Origin: Odontocerum albicorne
Lineage: Eukaryota; Arthropoda; Insecta; Trichoptera; Odontoceridae
NCBI GenBank assembly: GCA_949825065.1
Contig: CATKWJ010000009.1
Location: 186,001-250,000 of the forward strand
DNA: 64,000 bases
Direction of reading: 5' to 3'
The position numbers were made by a program, and so were the translations under genes. Below, piece by piece: positions 11,488 to 21,657 of the stretch (position 1 is the stretch's first letter; the number at the start of each line of letters is the position of its first letter). The notes below the pieces were generated by a model that saw only the letters and a list, made by a program, of their open reading frames with translations, made no database searches and was not told the DNA's origin.

Positions 11488-11780
11488 AATTTGTCATTAT
11501 TGTTAGTTTTTTATAATGTATTTACCTAAATAACTTAATATTTATTAGAATCAAGCCTTATATTAAAGTCGATAAAATAACTATAATCACTGAACGTCGT
11601 TACAAGGCTGTATTGGGGCAAATTTGTCAACTGTCATAGAAAACAGAACGTTTGATATTCATCCGTTTGAATCGGACAAGTTACGCTCTGAAGAATACGT
11701 TCATTTGCGAGATGCAGTTGTAAATGACAGTAATAGAACTAAGGTTGGAAGACTATAACTTCTGCAATTTAGTGACGTCA
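11488..11780 (+). mobile_element. Helitron fragment (Rep N-terminal region)
   Basis: Closely matches 28,115-28,400. One frame reads FESDKLRSEEYVHLRDAVVN followed by NRTKVGRL, as in the region upstream of the Rep domain in Helitron replication initiators (there the Leu-Arg-Ser-Glu...His-Leu-Arg-Asp-Ala motif). It is broken by stops and truncated on both sides: by the retroelement on the left and by a hAT fragment on the right, with the joint at tcaaaactcc. Confidence 0.65.
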
Positions 11781-12390
11781 AAACTCCTAGCTAACTGTCG
11801 CGACCCGAACGGGGCAGCAATCGCAAACACAATGACAACGCGGTTCCAGGCGGGGAATGCTATTTGCACATCACTCCTTGTACACGCCGAAAACCCGAAG
11901 TGAGCCGATGATCGCCGAAGCAATCGGGACGGTACGAGCCTGTGACTACTGTCAGTTTGGCTGTCGGGGCCATGCTTATTGCTTTCACTGACAGACAGAG
12001 CTGTCAGAGTCATGTGTTTTGGCGCCTTCGGCGTTCATCGGCTCAGTTCGTGGCGTTCGTTCACTTCGGGTTTTCTGCGTGTACAAGGTGTGATGTGCAA
12101 ATAGCACTCCCCGTTCCAGGCTAGCGTGAAGAGTGCAGTCTGGCTCGCCGCTAGACAAGTTGCGACAAGTACTGTCAGCAAAGGAACCACTCATACATAC
12201 AATATCGCAAACATACGAACGTATTTAATAAACCTAGGCACCCAAAAAAATTAAAACTCTAACAAATAAATAAAAATAATTCACATTTTTAATTAATGTT
12301 TATGAAAAAATTCTGTCGAATAGTGGCGGGCACATACGAATCGTTCCGCGGGCGCCATGGTGCCCGCGGGCACGGGGTTGGGAACTTCTG
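11781..12390 (-). mobile_element. Right end of the hAT element, truncated (unit B)
   Basis: About 610 bp matching 40,022-40,658 of the complete hAT. It ends with the same terminal sequence (ggggttgggaacttctg) followed by ctctaaat, the same target site as in units D and E. So unit B once carried this hAT. The transposase part is gone. It includes the inverted repeat with arms about 11,846-11,921 and 12,026-12,120, and a near-palindrome CCGCGGGCGCCATGGTGCCC. Confidence 0.8.
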
Positions 12391-13128
12391 CTCTAAATGA
12401 ATAAAATAATGAATTCTTAAATACAGAAAAAAACTAAAATAGACAAAAAAAATCACCAACAATCAATACTGTTTTGCCACTTTTCGACAAGAATAACACA
12501 CTCTTCTTCCTGAATAATGGCCATGCACTCCTATATCTGATGGAGTGTGCGCGTTGTCTTCATCTTCTTAATAATGACCATGAACTTCTAAGCATGGAAA
12601 AATGTCAGATATGCGGTGTCTTCCCCTTGAATAATAGCCGTGAACAATATACAAATGAATAAACGAGTGTCAAGTGAGGGCGCTGTGTCAAATTATACCA
12701 TGCCTTATTGACAGTTTACACTCCATAGAAAAAATCATAGATGCAAATTCTCCCTATTTAGCAAACATTGCTTTAATATTTTTTTTTCCTTAATTCCTTG
12801 GAAAATTTCCAGAAAAAAAGCACATTCAAGACATAAATTCTTTAAAAGTATCAATGCTAAAGGGTTACATAGTAAAACTTTGCTGCCAATAATTCATGCT
12901 GTTTTATTATAATAAAAACAATTTTAATCCAGCCGGTGTGCAGAATAGCACAACATAACACAGGCAATAGCACAACATAGCACAATTTAAAAAAATCATA
13001 CGAAAATAGTGAAACAACAAATATAACACCGGAAAGATTATTTCAAAAGTAATAAAAAATAGTAGTGACAAAATGAAAAATGTTTTACTGTAGCTTTCTT
13101 GAAAAATGAATTTTTTGATAATTTTAAT
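12391..13128. repeat. Unit B left flank with hairpin minisatellite
   Basis: No gene. Minisatellite monomers at about 12,499-12,690 include CACTCC (12526-12531) pairing with GGAGTG (12542-12547) after GAATAATGGCCATG. The rest is the AT-rich 3' flank of gene B. Around 12,903 tttatt gives AATAAA on the minus strand, a possible polyadenylation signal. It matches 40,659-41,330. Confidence 0.6.
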
Positions 13129-13617
13129 TTAAAAATGCAATTCTACAATGGAGTTTGAGTGTTTCTCGACACTATGAGTCCTTGCATAAGATATTAAATA
13201 ACCTTTTCCTAAGAATGTCTTCACGCAACTTCCACAGCTTATAATCTTATCGTAAGAATGTCTTATCACATTGTCCAGAGTTGTAAGGCTTTTCTCCACT
13301 ATGAATCCTTTCATGAGAATTCAAATAATCTTTCCGTGAGAAAATCTTATCACATTGTCCACAGCTGTAAGGCTTCTCTCCACTATGAATCCTTTCATGA
13401 CATTTTAAATAGCGTATTTGTGAGAAGGTTTAATCACAATGTCCACAGCTGTAAGGCTTTCTCCACTATGAATCCTTTCATGACATTTCAAGTCACCTTT
13501 TCGTAAGAACGTCTTATCACATTGTCCACAGCTGTAAGGCTTCTATCCACTATGAATCCTTTCATGATATTTTAAATTATCTATTCATAAGAATGTCTTA
13601 TCACATTGTCCACAGCT
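13129..13617 (-). pseudogene. Decayed 3' finger tail of zinc-finger gene B
   Basis: In-frame continuation of the finger array past the gene B stop. The first codon of the tail is TAA replacing the Tyr codon TAC of the linker KPYSC. The next finger has a TGA after CDKTFL, and small indels follow. The terminal variant finger (CGSCVKTFLGKGYLISYARTH) lies at about 13,150-13,240. Several fingers keep all zinc ligands. Confidence 0.7.
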
Positions 13618-14498
13618 TTAAGGCTTTTCTCCACCATGAATCCTTTCATGAGAAATCAAACAATCTTTCCGTGAGAAAATTTTATCACATTGTCTACAGC
13701 TGTAAGGTTTCTCTCCACTATGAATCCTTTCATGAGAATTCAAACGATCTTTCCGTGAGAATGTCTTATCACATTGTTCACAGCTGTAAGGCTTATCACC
13801 GCTATGAATCCTTTCATGAGAATTTAAATGGCATTTTTGTGAGAATGTCCTATCACATTGTCCACAGATGTAAGGCTTCTCTCCACTATGAATCCTTTCA
13901 TGATCTTTTAAATAGAATTTTCTTGAGAACGTCTTATCACATTGTTCACAGCTGTAAGGCTTATCACCGCTATGAATCCTTTCATGAGATTTTAAATGGA
14001 TTTTTCGTAAGAACGTCTTATCACATTGTCCACAGCTGTAAGGCTTCTCTCCACTATGAATCCTTTCATGAGATTTTAATTGGCATTTTTGTGAGAATGT
14101 CCTATCACATTGTCCACAGTTGTAAGGTTTCTCTCCACTATGAATCCTTTCATGATGTTTTAAATAGCGTTTTCTTGAGAACGTCTTATCACATTGTTCA
14201 CAGCTGTAAGGCTTATCACCGCTATGAATCCTTTCATGAGAATTTAAATGGCATTTTTGTGAAAATGTCTTATCACATTGTCCACAGCTGTGAAGCTTCT
14301 CTCCACAATGAATCCTTTCATGATAATTTAAACCACGTTTATTTGAGAATGTCTTATCACATTGTCCACAGCTGTAAGGCTTCTCTCCACTATGACTCCT
14401 TTCATGAGGTTTTAACATGTTTCCACAATGTTCAAAGCGATGAGAACCATTTTCACTGCTTTTCTTTTGACTAAATTGGTTGCTCATGTCACCTGAAT
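13618..14498 (-). CDS. C2H2 zinc-finger gene B, exon 3 (9-finger array)
   Basis: Same architecture as gene A exon 3: MSNQFSQKKSSENGSH, degenerate half finger, then nine full fingers with SGEKP/SGDKP linkers. The acceptor AG at 14,499-14,500 gives phase 1 entry from exon 2. The reading frame ends HGGEKP-stop, where TAC (Tyr) has become TAA in the linker. The same stop at the same place occurs in D and E, so it predates their divergence. Full product 439 aa if spliced. Contact positions vary, for example finger helices NKRGLNY, QKCHLNS, RKRYLKH, RKIHLKS and RKDRLNS. Confidence 0.75.
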
Positions 14499-14797
14499 CT
14501 AAAAATATATGAAAATTAAGGAAAAATCTCTAAACTATTGAAGGGTTAAAAATATAGATTTTTGTTATAAAGCATTTCTCAAATTTGAGTTCTTTGAGTT
14601 ATACAACAATTAACTTGTAAAGAATTGTTAACATAGAAAAAAATTTACAGGGTAAAGATAAAAACATTTAAACTTTATTATTTTTGCTAAGGCTTAACTT
14701 GAATTCTAATTCAAACCAAATAAAAAAATTATGTTGATCTGAATTTAATGAATAAGCGAAAACTTATTCAGATTACAATTAAAATAATTATACTCAC

Positions 14798-15052
14798 TCG
14801 TTATTGCATGCGTGTCAGAAACATCAACAGTCTCTGTGTTACTGTCTCGAGCACATTCTTTTTTTATATCTACTTCCTGTATGTCCATAGCAAAATCAGG
14901 TAATACTGGCGCAGTATCCTCTTCTACATTTTCTTCTTTTATGAAAAATTCTGAACAAGTTTCCAATTCCAAATCATAGGATTGCCTTTGTGAACTCATT
15001 ACTGAGGTAATTTCTTTATTGAATATATCATAAGATGGCTGGGCTTTAATAT
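14798..15052 (-). CDS. Zinc-finger gene B, exon 2
   Basis: 255 nt with acceptor ATAG before 15,052 and donor GTGAGTAT from 14,797. Phase 1 at both ends. It encodes the second acidic module (MSSQRQSYDLELETC, FIKEE, EVDIKKECARD) with two PsiKxE motifs. It differs from the A copy by a few substitutions and no indels. Confidence 0.65.
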
Positions 15053-15237
15053 CTATAAAAAAAATATACAAGTTCAAATCTTCTGAAGTCATAAAACAAA
15101 TACATAATATATTATCAACAACTCGAAACCCCATTTCTTTGTCTTTCTGTTAATAAGTTTGAACTGACAATAAGGCCAACACAGCACTACAAGACCTATC
15201 TTATCTTAATATGGCATAACTTTTTAGCTACTATTAT

Positions 15238-16560
15238 GTGATAAATATTTCTTACAAGATTCTGTCAAACATATTGTGTGGTAGGCTTGCGAAATACTCA
15301 GAGGATATCATTGGACAATATCAAACAGGGTTCCGAAAGGGCAAGTCCACGACTGATCAAATATTCTCCTTGAGACAGATATTGGAAAAGACAGAGTTCA
15401 ACGTTGACACGTACCACCTCTTCATAGACTTTAAGGCTGCATATGATACGGTAAATAAAGAAAAGCTATATAGTGCCATGGACGAACTTAATATTCCCAG
15501 GAAACTACTAAACCTAATAAAGCTCACAATGTCCAGCGTTGAATGCCAAGTTAGAATACAACAGGATTTGTCTGAACGCCTGAGAACTTTTAATGGACTA
15601 AGACAGGGAGACGCACTCGCCTGCATATTATTTAATTTGGCACTGGAAAAGGCTATCCGAGATGCAGGTATTCAAACTACTAGTCATATTTTCAACAAGT
15701 CCGTGCAGCTACTCGCTTATGCTGATGATATTGATATCATCGCACGCTCTGTAAATGATCTGAAGTCTGCCTTTAGAACCCTGGCCACGTCAGCTAAAAA
15801 CATGGGACTGATTGTCGACAATCAGTCCCATGTCAGCTAAAAACATGGGACTGATTGTCAACGAGACAAAGACAAAATATATGCCAATACATTCACGCCA
15901 GAGCCCTGCCAACATACATATTGATGATTGTACTTTTGAAACTGTCAGCGAGTTTGTATATCTTGGTACTATGGTAACAAACAACAATAATATGTCCACC
16001 GAAATCAAACGAAGAATAGTGGAAGCAAACCGGTGCTACTATGGCCTACTGAAGCACATGAAATCTCGTCACCTTACAAGAAAAACTGAAGCACATGAAA
16101 TCTCGTCCTTCTTTATAAGACCCTCATCCGACCTGTACTCACATATGGCTCGGAATGTTGGACAATCAGTAAGGTCGATGAAAAGGCTTTAGAAACGTTT
16201 GAAAGAAAGGTGTTGCGCAAAATCTATGGCCCAATCTGTGACAGCGGAGAGTGGCGTATTAGGTACAATCACGAGCTCTATGATCTGTACAAGGATCTTA
16301 CTGTTGTGAGGGAGATTAGAGTTGGAAGACTGAGGTGGGCCGGACATCTTCAGAGGATGGGCGAGGGCGAGATCCCAAGGCGAATCATGGATGGTGCGCC
16401 CGGGGGGCGGAGAGCAGTGGGAAGGCCGAAACTCCGATGGCTGGATGGAGTAGTGAGGGATGCAAACAACATCGGTATCCGGAACTGGCGTAACGCTGCA
16501 CAGGACCGTCAGTCATTGGGGCAAGCTCTGCGGGAGGCCAAGACCCGACCTGGGTTGTAG
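15238..16560 (+). pseudogene. RTE-like reverse transcriptase remnant (B)
   Basis: RT palm motifs intact to about 15,790 (FIDFKAAYDTV with catalytic Asp, YADD box). The frame then shifts at the fold-back insertion, resumes at about 15,841 (NMGLIVNETKTKYMPIHSRQ) and shifts again near 16,080, where a 20-nt piece (gaagcacatgaaatctcgtc) is repeated. The C-terminal part 16,210-16,560 is open for 116 codons. Endonuclease is missing, so the copy is dead. Confidence 0.75.
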
Positions 16561-16576
16561 AGCCATGGATGGATGG
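15241..16576 (+). mobile_element. 5'-truncated RTE-like non-LTR element in gene B intron 1
   Basis: 1,336-bp insertion flanked by ATTATGTG at 15,233-15,240 and 16,577-16,584. Units A and C show the unoccupied site with one ATTATGTG, so both ends are certain. It encodes part of a reverse transcriptase: YQTGFRKGKSTTDQIF, LFIDFKAAYDTV, GLRQGDALACILFNLAL and LAYADDIDII. The C-terminal region (RWAGHLQRM, GRPKLRWLDGV) ends in an (ATGG)n tail. The frame is broken by a 43-bp fold-back insertion (15,791-15,833) and a later partial duplication. It lies antisense to gene B. RTE-like assignment is by motif style. Confidence 0.8.
15800..15833. repeat. Perfect 34-bp palindrome
   Basis: ACATGGGACTGATTGTC followed directly by its exact reverse complement. 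It is absent from the otherwise matching copies in D (about 44,366) and E (about 58,125). It is part of a 43-bp extra segment that also repeats cagctaaaaacatggg in direct orientation. This is the signature of a fold-back or template-switch insertion. Confidence 0.9.
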
Positions 16577-16584
16577 ATTATGTG

Positions 16585-17253
16585 ACTCAAGAAGATTATT
16601 AGGTTGAATGCTCAAGAAGATTGATGGTGCAGTTAATATATGTAATAGTTCTGAGTTAGGAGCAGAAGAAAAATAAGGGCGATGATTTGGTTTTAGTCAG
16701 CAGAATGACCTTATATTTTATGGTCTTAAGTTGATATTCATTAATTTCTTAACAGTTTCAATACCAAGCACTGAATTTTCCACGTATAAATCAGTATCGC
16801 ACAGGTCAGCACGGCTTTATAAGCGTTAAAAATGTTGAGCTTATATTGCCAATTCGATATATGGTTCTAATTTTTTACAATAAGTATAGATACTGCCATC
16901 TCTGTAGTAGATCATGAATATTTTTGTCCCTTGTTCTGATAAATTCTGATCCAGATATTGTCATTTTTCTTAAGTGATCCATTTGACAACCATTAGTGAT
17001 ACAATATTTTTTGGACATAAATTTATATAATGAACGAAATGAAATTTGTGCATTGCGTTTCATATTCTACAGTTTTTAGTGCAGTGATAACTCTGAATTC
17101 AATTTAGAGACAAGAAAAAATCATTGAATTTAATCAAAATGATGTATACAACATAACAGAACATAAACATACCGTGATTAATCAACTTTTTACTTATTAT
17201 ATTGATTTAAATATTTTTCAAAATTAAAATGTCAAAAACATTCTGGTCTAAAA
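16585..17253 (-). other. Gene B intron 1, part upstream of the insertion
   Basis: Noncoding sequence homologous to 2,310-2,954 in gene A. It holds an antisense stretch reading HDLLQRWQYLYL around 16,880-17,060, with frame changes between units. No supported exon. Confidence 0.45.
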
Positions 17254-17300
17254 GTACACACCACCTTATCCATGCCTGGTATGGAATAGGTGGTGTGTAC
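17254..17300. repeat. 47-bp intronic hairpin (copy B)
   Basis: Same inverted repeat as at 2,955-3,001, with identical arms and loop, about 95 bp inside intron 1 from the exon 1 donor. Confidence 0.8.
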
Positions 17301-17394
17301 CTGTAGGTTAAACACCACTCATAAACATAAGTTAATTGATTGTCATATCTCACATATTTATTTTATTTTAACAATATGAGTTTATTAAGTTTAC

Positions 17395-17578
17395 TTGGGT
17401 CTGTGGGAGTATCAACAACATGTCTGGAATCTGCACTGATATCTTGCGCACATTCCTGTTTGATATCTGCCTCATGCACACTGATATCATACTGAGGGAA
17501 CACTGTTGTAGTATCTCCATCTTTTGCCTTTTCTTCTTTCACCATTACATCTGCACTTTTGTGTAGCTGAGGATCCAT
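17395..17578 (-). CDS. Zinc-finger gene B, exon 1
   Basis: 184 nt from ATG (17,576-17,578) to the donor CCCAA|GTAAAC. It encodes MDPQLHKSADVMVKEE...EADIKQECAQD, the first acidic module. Phase 1 join to exon 2, 2.3 kb away across the RTE-like insertion. A TTTCCAG acceptor precedes the ATG, as in gene A. Confidence 0.65.
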
Positions 17579-18306
17579 CTATAACCTGGAAACATTCACA
17601 ATAGTTAAACAATGAGTTTATAATACGTTTACTCTTTCACGTAAGAAAGCATAAAACTATATTCAATGCCCGATATTAGTAAATTAAACCATTCCTGACG
17701 TGATAATCTTCTTTGTAATTTGACAATACACGACTTGCTTGTGCTCCCCTGATGACCAGGTAAAAACCTTGAAACCGGTAGCGGTATACTACTACATAAA
17801 ATGGAATAAATAGCGTTTGATAAAACAAATTAAAATATCTTTAAACCTCCACAAAGTTAATGCCTTAACTAAAAATAATACAATAATCTTCTTTACTAGT
17901 GGTGTGTGGATATTTGTTTTCCAGAGGACTTTTAAAAATATTTATGATGTTGTATGAACACTTAATGTGTTACTGTCACAAATCAGAAGAGTTTTAAAGG
18001 TGTTTTTGTAGTTTGTCTGGCCTTGGTAATTTTACTGTGGTTTTCTCACACCACTACCTTCCTATAGTTACACTCAACTTATACATAACATACTTAGTTT
18101 TTAATATTGTCATTGGCCAATAATAGCGAATTGAAATAAAGAGTGAGATACCCCTTGAGGGTGTCTGCTATCTAAATGGTGTTATATATTGTCCTTACAA
18201 TAAGAACAGAGTTAAAATTTAACAGATGGTATAGTATTTGTTCACAATATACAATAAAACCATAATTAAAAACATACACTACAAAAATTCATGTTCATGT
18301 AATTAG

Positions 18307-18619
18307 CCCAATGCTGTAAAGCCGAAAACGATAACATACAGTGATGGTGAAGTGAAAATGAAACACAACATTAATACAGAAGCTACGGCAGGACGTGAGG
18401 ATTCTAATTATGAAAGTCGTCCAATTGAAGTAAAACAAGTCCACAAACGCAAGGTAGGTACTTGCAATGTTAGAATAATTAATTTTTCTTTAACAGATTA
18501 TCAAAACAAATGAAAATAAATTTGTTGTCAATGTCGAAATTGTCTTTTTTAGTGACAATTTACAAGTCTCAAGGAGTGGTGGACAGTCTACCGGTGGGGC
18601 GGGTTTGCGTTACCATTGA
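18307..18619 (+). CDS. Unidentified conserved split ORF (unit B)
   Basis: Possible two-exon frame on the strand opposite to the finger genes. Exon a (18,307-18,453) reads PNAVKPKTITYSDGEVKMKH...ESRPIEVKQVHKRK and ends at a strong donor AAG|GTAGGT. After a 43-bp putative intron ending TTTCTTTAACAG, exon b (18,497-18,619) reads IIKTNENKFVV, then DNLQVSRSGGQST, and stops at TGA overlapping AATAAA. No ATG is visible at the 5' end; B has an AG there that could be an acceptor. I do not recognise the protein. A and C copies are broken, B and E are open. It could equally be noncoding or transposon-derived. Confidence 0.3.
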
Positions 18620-19345
18620 ATAAAGGTAGTTAATATTTATTTTTATACAGACGTTATGTGTGTCTCTTCGCTGAATGATGTTATTGTTAAAACACGAAGA
18701 AGTTATCTGGTGTGGAAGGATTTCTTCAAGTTGACGTTGTGAAATTGTCTTCCCCTCTCAGAGATTTCGCAGAGTTCCCAAGAAGAAGTAAGTTCTCTGT
18801 AATGGGAGAAAAAGAAAATCTGGCAAGGAAGATATTAGTGAACAGCAATTTTTTTCCATCCAATCTAGTCCTTTCATCCTGAACATAGAGAGGATCTCCA
18901 TGCAGCTATTCACTGATTCAAATTAATTGTAAATGGAAAATGTTTGAGAAAATATATTTTTGTTTGATTTGTACAGGATTTTTTTTAAATAACATAAAAA
19001 TGTAATTTTTCGTATAAAGTAAGTAGAGTTTGAACCAAACAACTTGACTTATTATCAAAAAAATAAGTTATGAAAAAAAGTGTTAAATCTCTATTGTACT
19101 GGTGTAACGCTATCCCAGCAGATCAACTGTCAAAATGAACTGGGGTAAAAGTATGCCTTTTTAAAACACAAAATGTCACTTTATCAAGCAGCGCACACTG
19201 ATATACTATCACCGTGAAGCGGTCAGAATGAACCTCTAAATCAATAACACGATCAACTCTCAAAAACGAAAATATTGACAAAATAAATCGCATATTTGCA
19301 TTACCTAATGGACAGATCAATTCGACCGGAATAACACTATTATTT
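18620..19345. other. 5' flank of unit B, no gene seen
   Basis: Repeated noncoding flank, also at 5,015-5,737, 33,960-34,610, 46,980-47,627 and 60,959-61,675. It includes CACCGTGAAGCGGTCAGA near 19,212. Short frames here differ among copies and are not supported. Confidence 0.45.
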
Positions 19346-19600
19346 CTGAATAATGGCCATGCATTCCTATAGCTGATGGAGTATACGCAGTGACTTCATC
19401 TTGGCCGTGAACGTAAGGTATGGAGTATTCGCCAGATGCGAGGTGTCTTCTCCTTGAATAATAGCCGTGAATTCCTCTATGTGAAGGAATGTACGACAGT
19501 GTCAGGTGATGCTTTATTGGCAGTTCTTCTTCTTGAATAATGGCCGTGAACTCCTATATCTGAAGGATATACGCCATTCTCTCTCTCTCTCTCTCTTTGA
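19346..19600 (+). repeat. Hairpin minisatellite (unit B, right side, first cluster)
   Basis: Four or five degenerate monomers of about 60 bp. Each has GAATAATGGCC or a variant, then a short inverted repeat, then TATACGC or a variant. One monomer has ATTCC (19,471-19,475) pairing with GGAAT (19,486-19,490); others have ACTCC with GGAGT. A CT microsatellite is embedded near 19,575. Confidence 0.7.
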
Positions 19601-20383
19601 AGAATGACCGACGCTTTTATTGACAGCTACAGTCCATAGAAAAACCATAGACTAAAAATTAAATTACAAAATTCTTTCTCTCTCTCTTTGGATAATGGCC
19701 GTAAAATTGAACTGAAAACAATGAATATAGGTGTTTTTTGATCGCTGAGATACTAAAAACATTGACAACCATCATTCACAAGTATTTGGTGCAACTTCAC
19801 ATTTAAATTTGAAATATTTTTTTTCAAATTACTTTCGGCGAGACCTTTTTTTTAAATTGGTGTGATGTAAAAAACATGCTGAGTGTAAATAATTGTTCAT
19901 GACATTATAAGATGTACAGAACTGATAGAAAACAAACACGAACACGAATAAAGTGACGACCTGATCTCTTTGCCAACCACAATACTGTAACATTGTACCA
20001 TGACTATTCAAGTCAATAAATAACAATGTCTTTACCTGTCACTAAATAATTATTTACCGCAGACAATGTACTGAACCATGATTATGTTATTAAGTCTTAT
20101 GGAAATTGTTTATTAAAACATTGCTGATATTTATATACATACATTTATAAACATTTTCTTTGATAGTATATATTTTTTTCTTTCCTTACGGTTCGTTGCC
20201 AAATAATCGTGAAGCTGTCATCACTGTGAAACGGTCAGAATGTGAAGGGGTCATCACCGTGAAGCGGTCAGAATGAACCTCTAAATCGATAACGTAATCA
20301 ACTGGCAACAAAAGAAAGTAACGAAAATATAGAAAAATAAATAACAATCAAAGCAATACCTAATTGACGGAACTAACACACTC
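19601..20383. other. Noncoding spacer
   Basis: No gene seen. It contains two versions of the TCAC(C/T)GTGAA(G/A)CGGTCAGAATG block at about 20,220-20,275. It matches 61,880-62,640 of unit E almost base for base. Confidence 0.45.
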
Positions 20384-20580
20384 TTCTTCCTGAATAATGG
20401 CCATGCACTCCTATATCTGATGGAGTGTGCGCGGTTTCTTCATCTCCTTAAATAAAAGCCATGACCTTCTACGTTTAGAATATACGCAAAACACGTGGTG
20501 TCTTCTTCTTGAATAATGGTAGTGAATTCCTATATATGGATGAATATACGACAATGCTGTCAAGGCGCGGTGTCAAATTG
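20384..20580 (+). repeat. Hairpin minisatellite (unit B, right side, second cluster)
   Basis: Three monomers starting near 20,391, 20,450 and 20,511, so the period is about 60 bp. The first has CACTCC paired with GGAGTG. A reverse-oriented monomer (TCCATCAGCAGTTCACGGCC) lies at 20,687-20,705. Confidence 0.7.
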
Positions 20581-20723
20581 TACCATGATTTATTGACAGT
20601 TACGCATATTCCATAGAAAAAGCCATAGATGCAAATACTTGCTGTCTAATCGAGTAGGATTAATAAATTAAATACTCCATCAGCAGTTCACGGCCATCAT
20701 TCAAGACGAAGAAAGAACACTAG

Positions 20724-20764
20724 CACATTGCTAACATAAATAATTTATTTATGTTAGTAATGTG
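20724..20764. repeat. 41-bp near-perfect palindrome
   Basis: CACATTGCTAACATAAATA, a 3-nt centre, then its reverse complement with one mismatch (GCAATG versus GTAATG). It is repeated in unit E at 62,986-63,026. Confidence 0.8.
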
Positions 20765-21657
20765 CGAATGATCAACACGTTTAATGTAAGTAAACATTAA
20801 ATTATAAAGTTGCATTGAAAACAAATGTTGCAATAGAAGGTTTTTGTTTTATCAAAATTATGATTAATGACCTGAGGGATCCCTGTACATTGTAGTGTAA
20901 CATTGTACCATGGCTATTCGCCCGCAAGTCAATAAGTCAAAAGTTCCTGTTAAAAACTGTGTCTTTGCCTGTCACTAAATAATTCTCTGTCAGAGAACAA
21001 TCTACGGAACTAATCCAGACATTAAATTAAATACAAGCTATATATTAAAGCATCGCTGATATTTAATGTTAAACATTTAAACAAATTATCCCAGTGGTTT
21101 TTTTGTTTTGCAAAATTTCCAGAAAAAAGCGCATTCTAGATATGAATCCCTGAAAAGTGTAAAAGCTTAAGGATTATACTGATGGGCCCATATACTATAG
21201 TATGCGTCACCCGCGGATTGGATTCACCTGAGAGCTGTGCCTAGACTGATCTTCCCTTCACCTGAGAGCTATACCTGCACCAGCGCCAAGCTGGTATTAA
21301 ACCCGATGCGCTTTCTACGCAAACGTACGTTTAGTGCCGCGTGCTCTGTTCAACTCAGTGAAAATTAACGAAAAAGTCAAATGTGAGAGTAAATATATTA
21401 TGTATATTTGTATTTAATATTATGTATATATCATCATATTTATATATGTATTTAATCGTTTATAATTTCTCATAATCATTCATAAAATCAAAACAATTAC
21501 CACAAACCTATCCTTTCCCGATTCCCAAAAAGATCCTGCCAATTTCCAATAAATATCTTAACAGTCAGAACTTATCCGATGAAGGAGTAAGGTGTCCTAC
21601 CATCGGACCGAAACTCCGAACAAGCTATCCATCACTTGTAAGAAAATATATTTAATA
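20765..21657. other. Unit B right flank up to the Helitron end
   Basis: Noncoding. A GC-richer patch at about 21,185-21,360 repeats ttcacctgagagct twice. A hairpin at 21,575-21,607 (TCCGATG with CATCGGA around an inner AGGA/TCCT) is followed by CCGAAAC. It is repeated at 63,025-63,917. Confidence 0.45.

Larger units (their letters stand above)
6180..11490 (-). mobile_element. I-like non-LTR retrotransposon, nearly full length, broken
   Basis: About 5.3 kb on the minus strand. In order: ORF1 (Pro/Thr-rich N-terminus, then CCHC knuckles), a short gap, then ORF2 with apurinic-type endonuclease, reverse transcriptase and RNase H. CCHC gag plus APE, RT and RNase H fits the I group of insect elements. 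Four lesions are visible: an ORF1 frameshift at an A/T homopolymer (about 11,041-11,052), a TAA near 10,911, a frameshift between RT and RNase H (about 7,210-7,255), and no clear 3' tail. Exact termini and target duplications were not resolved, so the outer coordinates are approximate. Confidence 0.8.

Noticed and set aside
11753..12194. Small ORFs in both strands at 11.75-12.2 kb, 39.9-40.5 kb and 52.9-53.5 kb
   Set aside because: They arise from the GC-rich inverted repeat of the hAT right part; no protein family recognised.
16875..17063. 62-aa minus-strand ORF ending HDLLQRWQYLYL in intron 1, also at 32,130 and 45,146
   Set aside because: Frame and start change between units through single-base indels, and there are no consistent splice sites; treated as intron.
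19829..20026. 65-aa minus-strand ORF, repeated at 62,093
   Set aside because: Low-complexity AT-rich flank, no homology recognised, present only by segmental duplication.
21180..21360. Possible tRNA or promoter in the GC-richer patch
   Set aside because: No cloverleaf or A/B box pair could be drawn; only a short internal repeat is visible.
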